Shown: piece after piece, positions 1-12,072 of the stretch | Position numbering within the stretch: the first letter of the stretch is position 1 | Layout: the number at the start of each line of letters is the position of its first letter | Assembly (NCBI RefSeq): GCF_017591425.1 | Contig: NW_024466399.1 | Location: forward strand, 2,480,001-2,544,000 | Reading direction: 5' to 3' | DNA from: Ochotona curzoniae | Taxonomy: Eukaryota; Chordata; Mammalia; Lagomorpha; Ochotonidae | DNA: 64,000 nucleotides | The notes under the pieces: model-generated | What the model was told of the DNA's origin: nothing | The model's database searches: none | What the model saw: only the letters and a program-made list of their open reading frames with translations | Made by a program: the position numbers and the translations under genes

Positions 1-681
1 ATTAAAATGGTGAGCTAAAGGTGCTTTTATCTCAAGGTAAGAAAGAAGGGAAAAGTAGCTAGAAATGGCAAAATAACTAAGGAGCAGAGTATCATTGATA
101 GACATGTTCATTGACTTATGACAAATGTCAAGATCTACCCTGCATTTGGGATATAATTGACAAACCAAGCAGAAAAAAATTATGAGGGCTATATCATATT
201 TATAATGCATGATTTCAAAGTTTGAGTTGATATCAGTATAGAAAATGCTCAATGAAATGATTGGAAAAATTTGGACTACTGACTGTCTCGGTGGAAACAC
301 TGATGAATGGCGTGCAATTTCTGCTTCCCTGTTTAAGTGCTGTGCAACCCCAAATTTCCCCAAATCATTCCTATTCTCTGTGTGCAGGTGAGCATGTGTC
401 TTTCTACAGATTCCTAAGCATGCATGTATACCTTCACAGATACTCCAGTGATGTTATAATTAAAGGAAACATTAAATATAATCCACAACATTAAAAACAA
501 TAAATTGTCATCCAATAGGCTTTGCCAAAACTAAGTAGCCAGAAAATAGAATTAAACGACATACATGCTGAACTTTCTAAGAGACACCTTTAAATTCTTA
601 AAAGATGTTGAGAGGGATTCGTGTTTGGCTTAGAAGTTACAACACTAGTTAGGACATTCACGTGCTAACCTGGCATGCCTG
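1..681. other. Unrecognised AT-rich sequence
   Basis: I see no repeat, exon or RNA gene. A short open frame at 261-494 has no recognisable domain, and nothing around it suggests splicing or translation. Probably unique intergenic or intronic DNA. Confidence 0.5.
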
Positions 682-1014
682 ATTTTTTTTTTTAAGATTT
701 ATTTTTACTGGAAAGGTAGATACACATAGAGGAGGAGAGACAGAGAGGAAGATCTTCTGTCCACTAATTCACTCCCCAAGTGTCCGCAACACCCAGAGCT
801 GAACTGATTCAAACCAAGGAGCCTGAGGTCTCTTCCGGGTCTGTCATGTGGGTGCAGGGTCCCAAGGCTTTGGGCTGTCCTTGACTAGTGTCCCAGGCCT
901 CAAGCAGGGAGCAGGATGGGAGGTGAAGCTACCGGGATTAGAACTGGCACCTATATGGGATCCAGGCTTATGATAGGTGAGGATTTTAGCCACTGGACTA
1001 CCAATGGTGTCCCT
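682..1014 (-). repeat. CSINE, near full length
   Basis: A tRNA-derived lagomorph SINE in antisense orientation. It starts with the T-run and 'taagatttatttttactgg' (complement of the A-rich tail), passes through 'aagatcttctgtcc', 'cactccccaag' and 'gggtgcagggtccc', and ends near 'ccactggactaccaatgg' (complement of the promoter head). It is moderately diverged. Such copies are non-autonomous and depend on L1 for mobilisation. Confidence 0.9.
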
Positions 1015-1017
1015 GAC

Positions 1018-1215
1018 TCCAACTCCCTTTATGGGAGGCTATAGGAAAAGCTCAAGCAGCTGAGTTCCCGTTACCAGCTGTGGGAGACATGGTGGAGTTC
1101 TCCACTCCAGGATCTCCTTGGCTCACCTGCAGCAACTGTGGGTCTTTAGGAATCAAGCAGTGGATAAAAGTTTTGTGTTTGTGTCTCTGTCTCTCTGAAA
1201 TGAAGCAATAAAAAT
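1018..1215 (+). repeat. CSINE 3' two-thirds, divergent
   Basis: Sense-orientation SINE remnant lying tail-side of the antisense copy just upstream. Recognisable blocks are 'aactccctttatgggaggc', 'gctgtgggagacatggtgg', 'ctctgtctctctgaaatg' and a terminal 'gcaataaaaatg'. The head with A and B boxes is missing. It is much more diverged than its neighbour, so it probably inserted earlier. Confidence 0.65.
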
Positions 1216-3904
1216 GTCAAAATATAATAAAATGCTTACATAGAAAGACAATCACTTATTCTTTATAATTGAGGATCAATAAAATAATATACAATAAATC
1301 ATAACAAAATAAGTCAGCATTTCAGTTGTCTACAGATCTGTTTTCTGCTTCCAGGGTGTGCTTCTGCAGCAACAGCTAGAGGCCGTTTCATTCCTCTCCT
1401 TGGGCACTTGGTTTTTCTTAGGCTCCTTTCACATCTGCTCATTTCTCTCTTCCTAACCAACAGTGTGTTGAGCTGGCACCTCTTACTTGCCCTGTTCCTA
1501 ATAGCCATGCCTAAAAGAAGGAGATTTCTGTTCATAGCCAGTGCTGCCATTGGTCATGTAGCAGCAAGGATGTGACATACCCAGAGAGGGCTTGCATACA
1601 AGGTTCTGGGCTCGTTACTTGAGTGAGGTAACAAGAAATAACATGTTTGAACCAAACATTTAGAAACTCTCCATGGTGATAATAATTTTCTGAAGAAGGA
1701 ACAATTGATATTCTTTTAATAACAATTGAGCTGTCAAATATTCTGTAGGCTTTTGCAAGAAATCTTAAAATCTTAAAATCGTGCTATTCTACCCGATTAT
1801 AGGACCATAATATAGGTGAAATTGGATTACAACCAGTCTTTGCTAATTGCGGTAATTTAAATAGAACCTCCGCATTTAAATCACGTGCAGAAAAGCAAGT
1901 TCTCAATTTGGAAGCCTTTTTCATCATATATTGTCAGTTCTTTGTGAATATGGAAGGGTTTTAACCCATACTAAGCACAACAGAACATTTGGGGAAGTGG
2001 TATTTTTCCAGTATTTTCTAGGTGAAATTCTACACGGCGGAGGTAAAAAAAAAAACCTGTGGTGCTGTGAAGGCTTCAGGGGATTTTCTAATGCTGAACA
2101 TGTTTTTCTTTCGCAAAAAGTTAGTTACCACACAGGAATTTTCCCATTAATTACAGTGTAAACTTATGCTACTTCCTGACAACGCTGTAGATAACACAGT
2201 TGGCATATCAACGCTCTCTAGCTCTCCGCCAAATACCTCCACAATACCGATTGAATGTTAATGACAGAAAGAATACATTAGTTTATTTTCTGGAGAACTC
2301 TAAGGGAGCTCCGAGAATGTCAAGTAACTTGGTAATTATGTTAAATGTAATTTGATAATTTAATATATATATATATATATATTGCTAAGTAATCTGCTGA
2401 AAAATGCAGTTATTCTGTGGTTACACGTCCCATTCCACTGTGTTAGCTCAAAATGATGGGTTAGGGTTCCTGTATCTACCCTTTTTTGCTCTCGCAACAA
2501 AAGATGCCAGCCTTAAAACACTGCTGAAGGTGAGAGGTCCTGCTTTCTCTGACATGGTTGACAGAGGAATGAAACTTTGCAACACAATGGAACATGTAAT
2601 TTCTATCAAGCTTTCCGAGCCAAGTTCTAAGCCGAGCCGGAAGCCTCCCTCTGGAAGCCTATTTTTCTTTTTGTAGCTGGCACCATATTCTGCTGATGGA
2701 AGAAGAAATCAAGAGAAAATGTCATTCAAGGCATTCTTTGTCATGGCCATCTGGGACTTCATCTGAATTTCTGCAGGGGGAATTAAAAATCCGTTGGCCA
2801 TTATGAGTGGTTTCAGTTAAACTGCGGCTTCTAGTCACAGTGGACACTTGCAGATAAACTGCTACCAAGAAGAGGAAATAGAGTGCATGATAAACAGGTA
2901 GCACACGAATATTGAATTGCATTTGGAACAGAGAAGTCAGAGGAGTACCGCCACTGAGCTTGCTGGCTGGGGAGTGGTGGTGGGAGGGGAGACTGGGGAA
3001 GGGCGGAGGAGACGTGTGTCCTGGGCTGATGTTTCAGGGATGAATTGTAAACATCATCCAGCATCATGCACATGCTAGTCTTGTTTCTAGAGTACAACAT
3101 GTTGGCTTCTCAGTCTAGAATAGAATTTGCCATTAGACTAGAGTGTGGCATTACCGCGGTGAGAGAAAAGGGTAACATGGCACGGAGAAGCAAAGTACAG
3201 ACATGAATTGAACAAATGCAGCAGAGAAACAAGTAACCAGAGGGCAATATCGTGCAGCAAAAGCTGTAGGATAAATATGGAAAGGCTAGAAACATCTTTA
3301 CTGGAGTCACGTTTTTCAAAATATTTTAGTAGCCCATTAGTGATTCCTGTGTCTCTATAAAGTGAGCTTTAGTTTGAGAAAGAAATGTCACTACTTTTGT
3401 TCATTACATCTCACAGACTTACAAGTCCAGATTAATGATCGTTTTCCCATCGACACCATTTCTTTTTAAAACTCATCATGATTATGGACGTTACATCCAC
3501 AATCTCAGTGGTTTATCCAAATCTCTGGCTAATAGGTAGTTAGGTGGCGGTTATTATCACATTGAAATGCCATGAGAACTTTCATTGCATTTTTCCTTGC
3601 AATAGCTTACAAATTCACTGCTTAAATAGTTTACTAATGTTTATTTCTGTCCTAATTTTAATAATACTGATTAATGGATCAAAATTGCCAACAGCAGCAT
3701 GAAATTTGCTTTTTCAAAAATTCTTTTGAGTCTAGTGCATATAGGCCAGTCACATTTAGCTGCCCTGGAGGCGCAATGCTGGGATGGTTTATAATAGGAA
3801 TTTATGTCAAAAGATCAGCCACTTTCATAAACCAAGATGAGTTCCATTTGTCAGCGCCCATCAAGTAGCCAAACATCAAACTTTAAGAGAAAGTTTACTA
3901 AGGC
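1216..3904. other. Unrecognised sequence
   Basis: No repeat family or coding exon recognised, apart from the (TA)n run annotated separately. The open frames here, such as 2404-2676 on plus and 2831-3100 on minus, are under 100 codons and overlap in opposite directions, as chance frames do. The part around 2650-2950 is not repeat-like and could be conserved non-coding DNA, but I cannot test that here. Confidence 0.45.
2363..2382. repeat. (TA)n microsatellite
   Basis: About ten uninterrupted TA units inside AT-rich sequence. Confidence 0.9.
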
Positions 3905-4375
3905 AGCTGAGCAAACAATAGGAGCAATGTTGAAATCTGTGTCCCCAAAGGTATTGGAATATTACTCAGCCGTAAAGGGAATCTGGCCTTTACGAGAAAA
4001 TGGATACAAGTGGAAACCATTATGCTTAGTGAAATGTCATTTCTGAAACAACAAACATGATAAAAAAATTCAAGTAGGTATAGGAATGAAATTGACATGT
4101 GACATGATTGTTATTTTTAGACCTTGTTCATTCTGCAGAACTCTGGTCTTCCTGTTGCAAACTTGTTGGATATTATGGTGAGTGGCAAATTCAGTCATGA
4201 TTTCAGAATAATCTGAAAGCATGCCCTTGCATAAATTAAGGGAAGGACAAAGAGAAAGTGAAGAAGGAATGTTGGGAACTGTTGGGGGAGAAGGGGGAAG
4301 GAAGTATCTTATCTTAGAACACTGTGAAATACGTAAAATATTTTATTTGTAACTCTTTTAAAAATAGAAATAGAC
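3905..4375 (+). mobile_element. L1 3' end, 5'-truncated
   Basis: Sense LINE-1 fragment covering the last codons of ORF2 and the 3' UTR. 'ggaatattactcagccgtaa' is the familiar end of ORF2, encoding an EYYSA peptide equivalent to the usual EYYAA-type motif. It is followed by 'ccattatgcttagtgaaatg'. A G/A-rich 3' UTR tract ('gggggagaagggggaaggaa') and an A-rich end follow. The same 3' UTR type recurs at 38990-39440. It is dead on arrival: almost all of ORF1 and ORF2 is missing. Confidence 0.8.
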
Positions 4376-7320
4376 CTGCATTTTTGACCTAAAATTTTAT
4401 AGACACTGCTATTATTTTTGCCTCCTTAGAAACCTATGTGTTTAAATCCTGTTTGATGAGCACATTACCTGGGGACCCTCTGAAGCTCCGTTTCTGATCA
4501 TACCTTTGTTAATCCACGACCTCAGTGAATATATACAAGGAAAATCTACAGACTACTTTGTTCCATATACGTGAGTAATAGAATCCAGTGTGGCCCTCAG
4601 TTGCTTCCTGGGGTTGTTCAGGACCACTCTGAGTATAATCGAAGAGGCTCAAATTTCTTCAACAAACTAGTGTAGTATTTTCATAGCACCTACATTGTCC
4701 TCCCACCTGCTTTTCGTCTTCATCAGGTAATATGCAATGCCTGCTACAATCTAGATGCACAAATGTTTTTTTTTTTTCTGCATTGTATTAATTAGGAATA
4801 CCAACAAGAGTTCAGTATAGACAGGAATTTTCTTTTCCAAACTGGCTTTATTTTTAACCTATTCACTCTGCATGTTCAGTGCCTGTGGATATGCAGGACT
4901 GATGGTATACCTAAGAAAATACTGCACTGCAATAATACACAACACTTGATATGTAAGTGTGTGTATTGCGGCAGGCAGGGGGGAAGGCAACATCGGCTTA
5001 TAGTATTGTTTACTCGCAAAGGTAAAAGCGACTAGGGGGGTGCCATTTCTTCTGTAGTTATTTTCTCTGTGTTGATAGCTCCCTAAAATAAACAAGACAA
5101 AAACGTGAAAAAGCTCATGGTATAGTTTTCATCACTGATCAGTTATCTTGATTATAGTATTTAATGGTGGGCAGCACCTTTTTTAAAAAGCTGTGTATGA
5201 AGACGTGTGAGTGGTCGCAACATTGGAAACACCACACAGTAAGACATATGAAAGAGCTGAGGCCAGTGCAGTGGTTGAGGTTCTGCCACGCAGATGCTTA
5301 ACTTGCAGACCTCTCTTGGGAGGGCAGGGCTTTGAACATGGTGCCAAAAGGAGCAGAAATGAAACACACATACCATAGAACAGACATTTTCCACTTGGGG
5401 TGCCTTTCCATCAGGCTGGCCTGAGTGGCTACCTTTGTAGATTCTCTCTAGATATTCCCAACCTTTAAGTATGCATCCTCAAGTTTTCTTCTCACTCAGG
5501 AACTATGATATGAAATCATATCTGTTTATTTATATCATAAGTAAAAAAAAAATCATAGTTAATTTGTTAGTCAATAATTGGCAGCTACACTTACAAATTA
5601 AAAATAATTGCTCCCTTGGGTAAGCCCAAGTCACCACAGTTGATTGTGACAAATTATATTTCTAAATATGTTGGGATGGGTGTGTATTCTTTCAAGTTTC
5701 TTAGTATTTTCTTTTTAAAAGTGACTACCTAAGACTTAGCAAAAGAAACTTAAGTGAGAGAATTATTTCTTCAACTGCACTATTTTAAATAAAAACGTTG
5801 ATATTTCTTTGTAGGATCCCAGAATTATAAGACACTTATCTACAAACTTATGAAAACTGCCACTGCAACTGTATCTGTATAAACAGGTAGGAGAAAAGAA
5901 AATTGCCTATGAAATTGTTCCCACTGTTTACTGAATGATTGGCTATCTAAATGTTCTAGAAAAAGCAGAGAACCTACAATGAGTTTGAAAAGTGGCAGAA
6001 AAGCTTTTTGAGCTGTAAGATTTCCATGTGGCCATGAGGCAGCAGGCATCCTGGGGATTCTGTTTCCAGTCTGTCTTCTCTGAGCAGTAATCAGGGAAGC
6101 TGATTACTGGAAAGCTCCCCGTGGCGTTATTAGAGGGAGACAGGTGCCTGATGTCAGGCGGGGAATTGGTTTGAATCTGGAGGATACACATACAGACACA
6201 CAGACACACACACACACACACACAGCGCCTGAGTACATTCAGACAAATGTGGAAAGTTAACGGATTATACAAGGTAGTAAAGCTGAGACTGATCGCAGTT
6301 ACATTACATAGATGTGAGAATAATAGGACACAATGGGAGGAAGATGATAGATTGGGTGCTCTGACCTTTGATCTGAGAATTCACTGAGTTTGATGGCTGG
6401 GGGAGGGGCAGAGACATGCTTGTGGAGCAGCGACCCAAGACAGGCAGGACTGGAGCGAAACTGCAGTGCCAAAGACTCAGGACAAGTCAAAATTCAGTGT
6501 TTTTTCATATTACCTTTAAGTAATTTAAGGGGTCAAAGTAAATAGTCCTTGAAAGCTCAAAATTCATTTCTATTTTTTTTTTTTTTCTTTTTGGTCTTTC
6601 TCTTCCCTCGGCACTTAAATTCAGTCTCCTGAAACAGAGAGGAAAAACAGAACAACAAAAAACACGGACATCCTCATCAACGCACTTTCCTTTCGTCCCG
6701 TCCCGTTCTCTCTCTTCTGAATCAGCTATTTCATACACACTTTGTAAGAGGGTTACTTTAAAAACAACACTGGCACATGCATATCATGAGAAACTATGTA
6801 TGAAATTCAAGCAACTTTGTATCGAAATAATTCCTTGTGATTTCAAAATAACTTTGTCTCCACAGACATTGTGAAGGACCGTTGTTTGAGGGAAGGCTCG
6901 TACACTTACAGTCCACCCCTAGAAAATTGTGTTCATGTAACTTGCCTTGTCCTGCTTGATGTATTTTTTTTTCTAGGTCATACAGAATCCTTCCATTCTT
7001 TCCGCTCGAGTGGGAAGCACAGGTGATGCCTTCTCTGCAAGTTCCTAAATGCAATGAGGAAGGTTACAGAAGCGCAACTGTGTCATTTTCATAGTGTCGC
7101 AGAAGCAAATCCACTGAGCTTGGTGCCTTCGCAGGGTTCTGCGGGAAGCTTTCCACATGCTGTCCAGCTGGACCACATGCCAGGTATACACCACAGGAGG
7201 CAGGTTCCACGTCCCAAACTGTGGGGGTTTGCCCCTGAATCTCCACCTGCCTAGCCCATATGGGAGGCCATAGGCACATGGCACACTGTGCCCCTGGCTA
7301 ACTGAGACCCCTACATGGCC
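4376..7320. other. Unrecognised sequence with CA repeat
   Basis: No gene or clear repeat apart from a (CA)n run. A stretch at about 5257-5345 ('gaggccagtgcagtggttga') resembles a decayed CSINE head but cannot be followed further. The stretch 7110-7310 just before the LTR is C/G-richer and of unknown origin. Minus-strand open frames here (for example 5943-6272) run through the CA repeat and look accidental. Confidence 0.45.
6185..6224. repeat. (CA)n microsatellite
   Basis: Interrupted CA repeat with two GA interruptions near its start. A typical polymorphic dinucleotide in mammals. Confidence 0.9.
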
Positions 7321-7790
7321 TGTTCACTGGCATGCAACAAGACTAATAGGCTGCACCCAGTCTCTCTTCAGTGCTCCTTGAACGAGCTGTGCTAGGACTT
7401 CCTTTGTAAACAACTCTGGGAAGTCAAATACTACATCCATCCTGCTTTTTAGCAGGAAACAAGTCTGCCCTGGGATCCAACTTCCTGTGTTTCCCTGACC
7501 TTTAACTTCATTGGTGGATCCAGAGAGACAGACATATCTGTTAACCAGTAGCAATGTTGCTGTCAGGTAGAAGTACTGTTGGGACTGCCCTTCTGCCTGC
7601 CCCCTTCTCCTATATAAGCCTGTGACTGCTCCCAAATAAATGGACATCCTTTACCACCAGTGTGTTTCTAATGTTTCTGCTGCAGAAGAGCATTGTCGCC
7701 TCATCCATCGGGGGTTTTGGGCCCTGCTGCTGAGAAGACCCCCGAGAACAAACCTTACTAACTCACGATTGTCCGGGTATAACAAGCACA
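7321..7790 (+). mobile_element. Probable solo LTR of an endogenous retrovirus
   Basis: The stretch has the architecture of a retroviral long terminal repeat. A TG start is plausible at 7321. A GC-rich promoter precedes a TATA box (tatataag, 7611-7618). A polyadenylation signal (aataaa, 7635-7640) lies shortly after it. A U5-like tail follows, with a 'gcctcatccatcgggggttt' motif and 'agacccccgagaacaaacc'. No gag, pol or env sequence is recognisable on either side and there is no second LTR, so a solo LTR left by recombination is the simplest reading. The 5' and 3' limits and any target-site duplication are not resolved. The family is not identified; a class II (ERVK-like) element is only a guess. 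Confidence 0.65.
7611..7640 (+). promoter_or_regulatory. LTR core promoter and poly(A) signal
   Basis: TATATAAG at 7611-7618 and AATAAA at 7635-7640 sit in the expected U3-R order. Whether the promoter is still active cannot be told from sequence. Confidence 0.55.
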
Positions 7791-9622
7791 GGTCGGCCAA
7801 GTTCCATCTTAATCTGTTTTTCATATTTTCCAAGTCCTCCAGTGATTGGCAAGTTTATTCATTCCTTCCAATGACCTATGCAAGTTGCCGCCTCTGGCCT
7901 TCTCCTTCCTGACAGTTGGACCAGAACCCTAAAGTAATAAAATTTGAAAGTGAAACAAAAATAATGAGCAAGGAGGCAGGATTTTGTTTGAAAGCATTGA
8001 ATGTAATGAAGTCTGATGTTGATATATGAAAAGGCGGGCAGCGTCTGTTGCCGACGGACTGGGGCTGCGGGTCAACTATAAGCACGTTGTGGAGAGAAAA
8101 TTTGTGTTTCCATCAGGACAGATTCCCCATAGAGCTGTTTATGACCGTGGTCTTTCTCCCATGTACTTGGAGTAATTGACCAGATTGCCGGTCTAAACAT
8201 TGCCTCCTCTTCTCTGTACTCTATCGTATTGGAAAACACCAGTTTCTCGGGGGTGTGACTGGACGGGCTGATTTAGCTCGTAAGAACAATCCTCACTGGC
8301 TCCTGGAGGTAACAATCCTAAAGCAGCGCTCTTTAACTCAGATCTCATCATCCGTGAAGGTGATGTACCTGATGTCCTTTATCCCACTGGCTTAGTTCTC
8401 TTCAATGTGGATGTGTTTGTGCGTCCTCTCAACGCACATCACGTACTGTTCTAGGCGGGTACATACAAATCTGAAGCGGAATTTGTTTTCATTGGTAGAA
8501 CAAAAGAAGAAGCACAAATAGAGTGTAAGGCAGAGGATTCCGAAACCTTGATTTTGCATCTTGATTTTACTGTTTTACTGTGCGCTTTCGGGAAAAGTTG
8601 GCATAATCTCTTTGAAATTCAATTTTCACATTAGCAGGGAGACAGTAATAACCTCTCCTTTATAGAAATGGAGCAAAGGGTCACTCTAATGTTGATGCAA
8701 AAGAGTTCTGTAAACTCTACTGCTACATAAACTTTTGTGTTATGATTATTACTATGGGAACTGGACTCTAGCTTATCTTTCTTCTGACCATCTCTCCCAC
8801 GCCCACCTGCTCCTTCCAACGGAGTCCCCATTCTGGCTATTTACATAGTGGCATACCACAATGTTTGGCTTGCCTGCAAACATGGGTTGGACCCATGACC
8901 ACATACTCCAAAACTGAAGTCCGTCCTATGAATCTCACATTGTCACATTGTCTGTGTGAGTTTCTTACATGTTCTAGCTGGAGAGTTTCTACCGTTGATT
9001 TTTTTTTTTTTTTGGCTAGTTTTCTGCTGCAGTATTATGCTTTCTGTACATTGCTAAACCTCTGCTTATCGTCCATTATTGAGCCTTGCCTCTTACTGGC
9101 TTTGCCACGGAGACTGTGACTCAGATATCTATACAGGCCGCAGCATTCTTCCTGCCTTGGGAGTTGGATGGTGCATACTGGCCATCTTAGTTAACCAGGC
9201 TTCTGGAGTCTCCACCAGGAATGCTGTGTTTATGGACTTAAACACCAGAGCCAGACAAGCCTTTCCAGTTATGGACCGGCATCCTGGATTGTACAACTTT
9301 AGCTTTCTGTGCCTTCATGTCATCATTGAAACATAGACTAATAGGAGTTAGATCGCATTGGGGTTATTACATAAAAATAAATGGATTAATGATTAGTGCA
9401 AGGTCTGAAACATATCATGCATGCAATAAAAATCATTCATGTTATCAACTAAAATATATTTTTTGAAACCTCTGTTTCTTCTGATAAGATAATGTTCTGG
9501 TGATGAAATAAACAAGAGGGATAGGGAAGTAAATTTTTTTCTTAGCTTCTTCTAACTTAAAATCTCAGTGGAAATAGAATTTTGAAGAAAAGATGCATAG
9601 CAATTGTATAAGATGTATCTAC
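7791..9622. other. Unrecognised sequence, one odd open stretch
   Basis: No repeat family recognised. From 8321 to 8637 the plus strand stays open apart from one internal stop (tag at 8452-8454), with a balanced-looking composition (LIIREGDVPDVLYPTG near its start). I cannot assign it to a family. It could be a decayed processed pseudogene, retroviral interior linked to the LTR upstream, or chance. A T-run lies at about 8999-9014. Confidence 0.4.
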
Positions 9623-9920
9623 GCTGGGTCAATGCAGTACTATAGCATGCTAATCCTCTGTCTGCAACTGCCAGCATCCCATATTGGAACTAGTTTGTTT
9701 CCCAGCTGCTTCACTTTCCATCCAGCTCTCTGTGGCCTGGGAAAGCAACAGAGATGTAGGTGGCTGGACCTACATGGGAAGCTGGGAAGAACCTCCTGAC
9801 TCCCAGCTGTGCATCAGCTTAGCTCTGGCGCTGGCAACCTTTTGGGGAATGAGACAGCAGATGGAAGATTTTCTCTCTCTCTTAAAAATATGCCTTTCAA
9901 ATAAAAATAAAATAAATCTC
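9623..9920 (+). repeat. CSINE, diverged
   Basis: Sense copy with recognisable blocks 'gccagcatcccatattgg', 'tccagctctctgtggcctgg', 'acctacatgggaagctggg', 'ttttggggaatgagacagca' and tail 'gcctttcaaataaaaataaa'. The 5' head is decayed. Confidence 0.85.
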
Positions 9921-11865
9921 AAGAAATGTGTCTACATACAAATCTAAGATAAATTCTTAAACGTCCTAGGAAAATGCATATTATTAAAAAAAAAGCTCTG
10001 CATGGTTTTTTCATTGATTTGTCCTACAATAAACTTAATTCCATGACCTATTTGAATGAGTGTTGTATATTCACATATACGTAGATAACATTTAATCTAT
10101 GAAAGGAAGGAAGAAAATAAAGCTCAGCATCCTACATTCTGAATCTAACAATGCAATATTCAGTTGCCAAAGATTGGAATGTTGAGCTTTATTCTGTCTT
10201 TTCTCTTTGAATGGGTGATGTATGGTGGTTGAATTGTAAGTGCTATAATATGTTATTTCCAAATAAAAATTTATGACCTTAAAACCTTCTAATCCAAGTC
10301 ACTTTGTGTAAAAGTAACTGAAAGTTACATTTATAGAACATAAAGATTTTCCAGATAATAAGGATTGAGGAGAAGCACCAAACCCTGCCCGAGGGTAGCA
10401 GTGAGGGCATTTACTTGGCAGCTGCAGCCAAACGAGTGGGGCACGAAAGCTGAGTCTCTGCAATGTCACTAGCTGGTTGACACTGCACAGATGCTGAGCA
10501 ACTGCCAAGAGTGAGGGGAACCCGTAGGCGAGAAATACAAGACACAGCGTGCTCTCCGTAGTGTGCAATGGCATATAGGATTACTGAAGAGTGAGATCAC
10601 CAGAACACAAAACACACTGCACATGTCAACCACTATCTAGCTAGCACTACGATTGTAGTCCCATAAATCATGACAGAAAGTAGAACAACAGTACCTGTGT
10701 TTTGAAAATGCAACTGTTGTTTCTCTTTGTAAACTCTTTTGAATGAAGACACTTGTGCCACGCCCAGGAAGTCAAGGATTGCACCTTCATGTGGCTCTGA
10801 CATGATCGCCACTAGATATTTTTAGGTAGAGTAAGTGAGATTATTGTTCATGACAAAGTGATAACCACCTTTGGATCCGATGAGAAAGGAGAGTCCACGC
10901 TGGGTCTTGTGAACACATGCCAGGGTTGATCAATCCTCATTGTCAGATTTTCAGCCAACCGCTTTGCTCCTGCAGTATTGCCCTGGCAGACCTGCAAAAA
11001 GAGCCTGGAATTCCAGAGAAGATTCTAAAACACAAACATGGGCTCCACCAAGTGGAGGAGCCAGCTGGGGAGCATCTCTAGCTTGTATTTTGGCAGTGTG
11101 AGTTAGGGATATTCATATTATATGCAGAGGCGCTGTTGCCAAAATAGAATTCACGCAGGATGTTTTGAAGGTTTCTGGGTCTTCCCTGGAACCAGAAGAA
11201 ACAAATTGAAAAAAAAAAATCTTAGAAGATTCTTAAAGAGTGAAATTTTCCATTTTGACCGTAACAACAATAGTGTTTATGTCAGGATGTCATGATACTC
11301 TTCAGAAACTGGAAATACTTTGTGGATGGATGTTCTTCCATCCCTCTTAAGTTTCTAAATAAGCACAGAAATAAAAATGCTTGTTTTGCACCTGTCAGCA
11401 GCATCTGATCCTGTGGACAGAGAGCCAGAATTCCCAGGAAAGGCACAGCCTACTTCCCACTTCACAGGTGAGGATGTGAGACAACTGCCACAGGTGAGGA
11501 CTTGTTTGGTTTTTGTAGCTTTGTAATATACTTTAACACCTGATCAGGACAGCGTACTTATCTTCCATTCTGGTATTTTCTCTACCACTGTTTCTCACAA
11601 TATGTGCTTGTTTATTAACCTCATAGAGGGACTGAAGAGATTATCTTCTGTGTCTTATGAATATTCAAGGTCTTGTGACTTATGCATTAGCTATATTACT
11701 CTATGGTGCAATGCCTGTTACATTCAGGTCAGACAGCTCAGGTAGAAACGCACACTGGGGAGTGACCATTGAGCCCAGAGTTAAGACATTATTTAAGATC
11801 CTGGCATACCACTTTCAACTACATGTATTCAATACTCACTACAGTTCCTGGCTTTAACTATTTGC
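9921..11865. other. Unrecognised sequence
   Basis: No gene or named repeat recognised. A minus-strand frame at 10299-10574 (91 codons) has no recognisable domain. A near-palindrome, GGCTCC...GGAGCC, lies at 11041-11062. A stretch at about 11690-11785 has a second diverged copy 1 kb downstream (annotated separately). Confidence 0.45.
11690..11785 (+). repeat. Unknown low-copy repeat, copy 1
   Basis: Shares 'attcaggtcag', then a short block of the form cacact...gggagtg and a terminal gagccca/taaccca motif, with 12700-12778 in the same orientation. Identity is imperfect but spans about 75 bases. Possibly fragments of one older dispersed repeat. I do not recognise the family. Confidence 0.4.
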
Positions 11866-12072
11866 TAATGCAGACTCTGGGATGCAGTGGTGACAGCTCA
11901 AGTCATTGGAATCCTACTTCCCCATGGGATATTTGGATTGAGTTATGGCAGCTCAGCCCTGGGTGCTGTGGGTATTTAAAGAATCAACCAGTGAGTGGGC
12001 AATCTCTTCCTCTCCTGTGTTTTCTGTTTCTATACACCTGTCTTTAGGCACATCAAATAAACAACAATAAAG
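11866..12072 (+). repeat. CSINE 3' two-thirds
   Basis: Sense fragment recognised by 'gtcattggaatcctacttcc', 'ggcagctcagccctgggtgc', 'gaatcaaccagtgagtgg' and a final 'catcaaataaacaacaataa'. The head is lost or beyond recognition. Confidence 0.7.

Noticed and set aside
5257..5345. Possible CSINE head
   Set aside because: Only about 20-30 bases look similar and the rest of the element cannot be traced, so it is not listed as a repeat.
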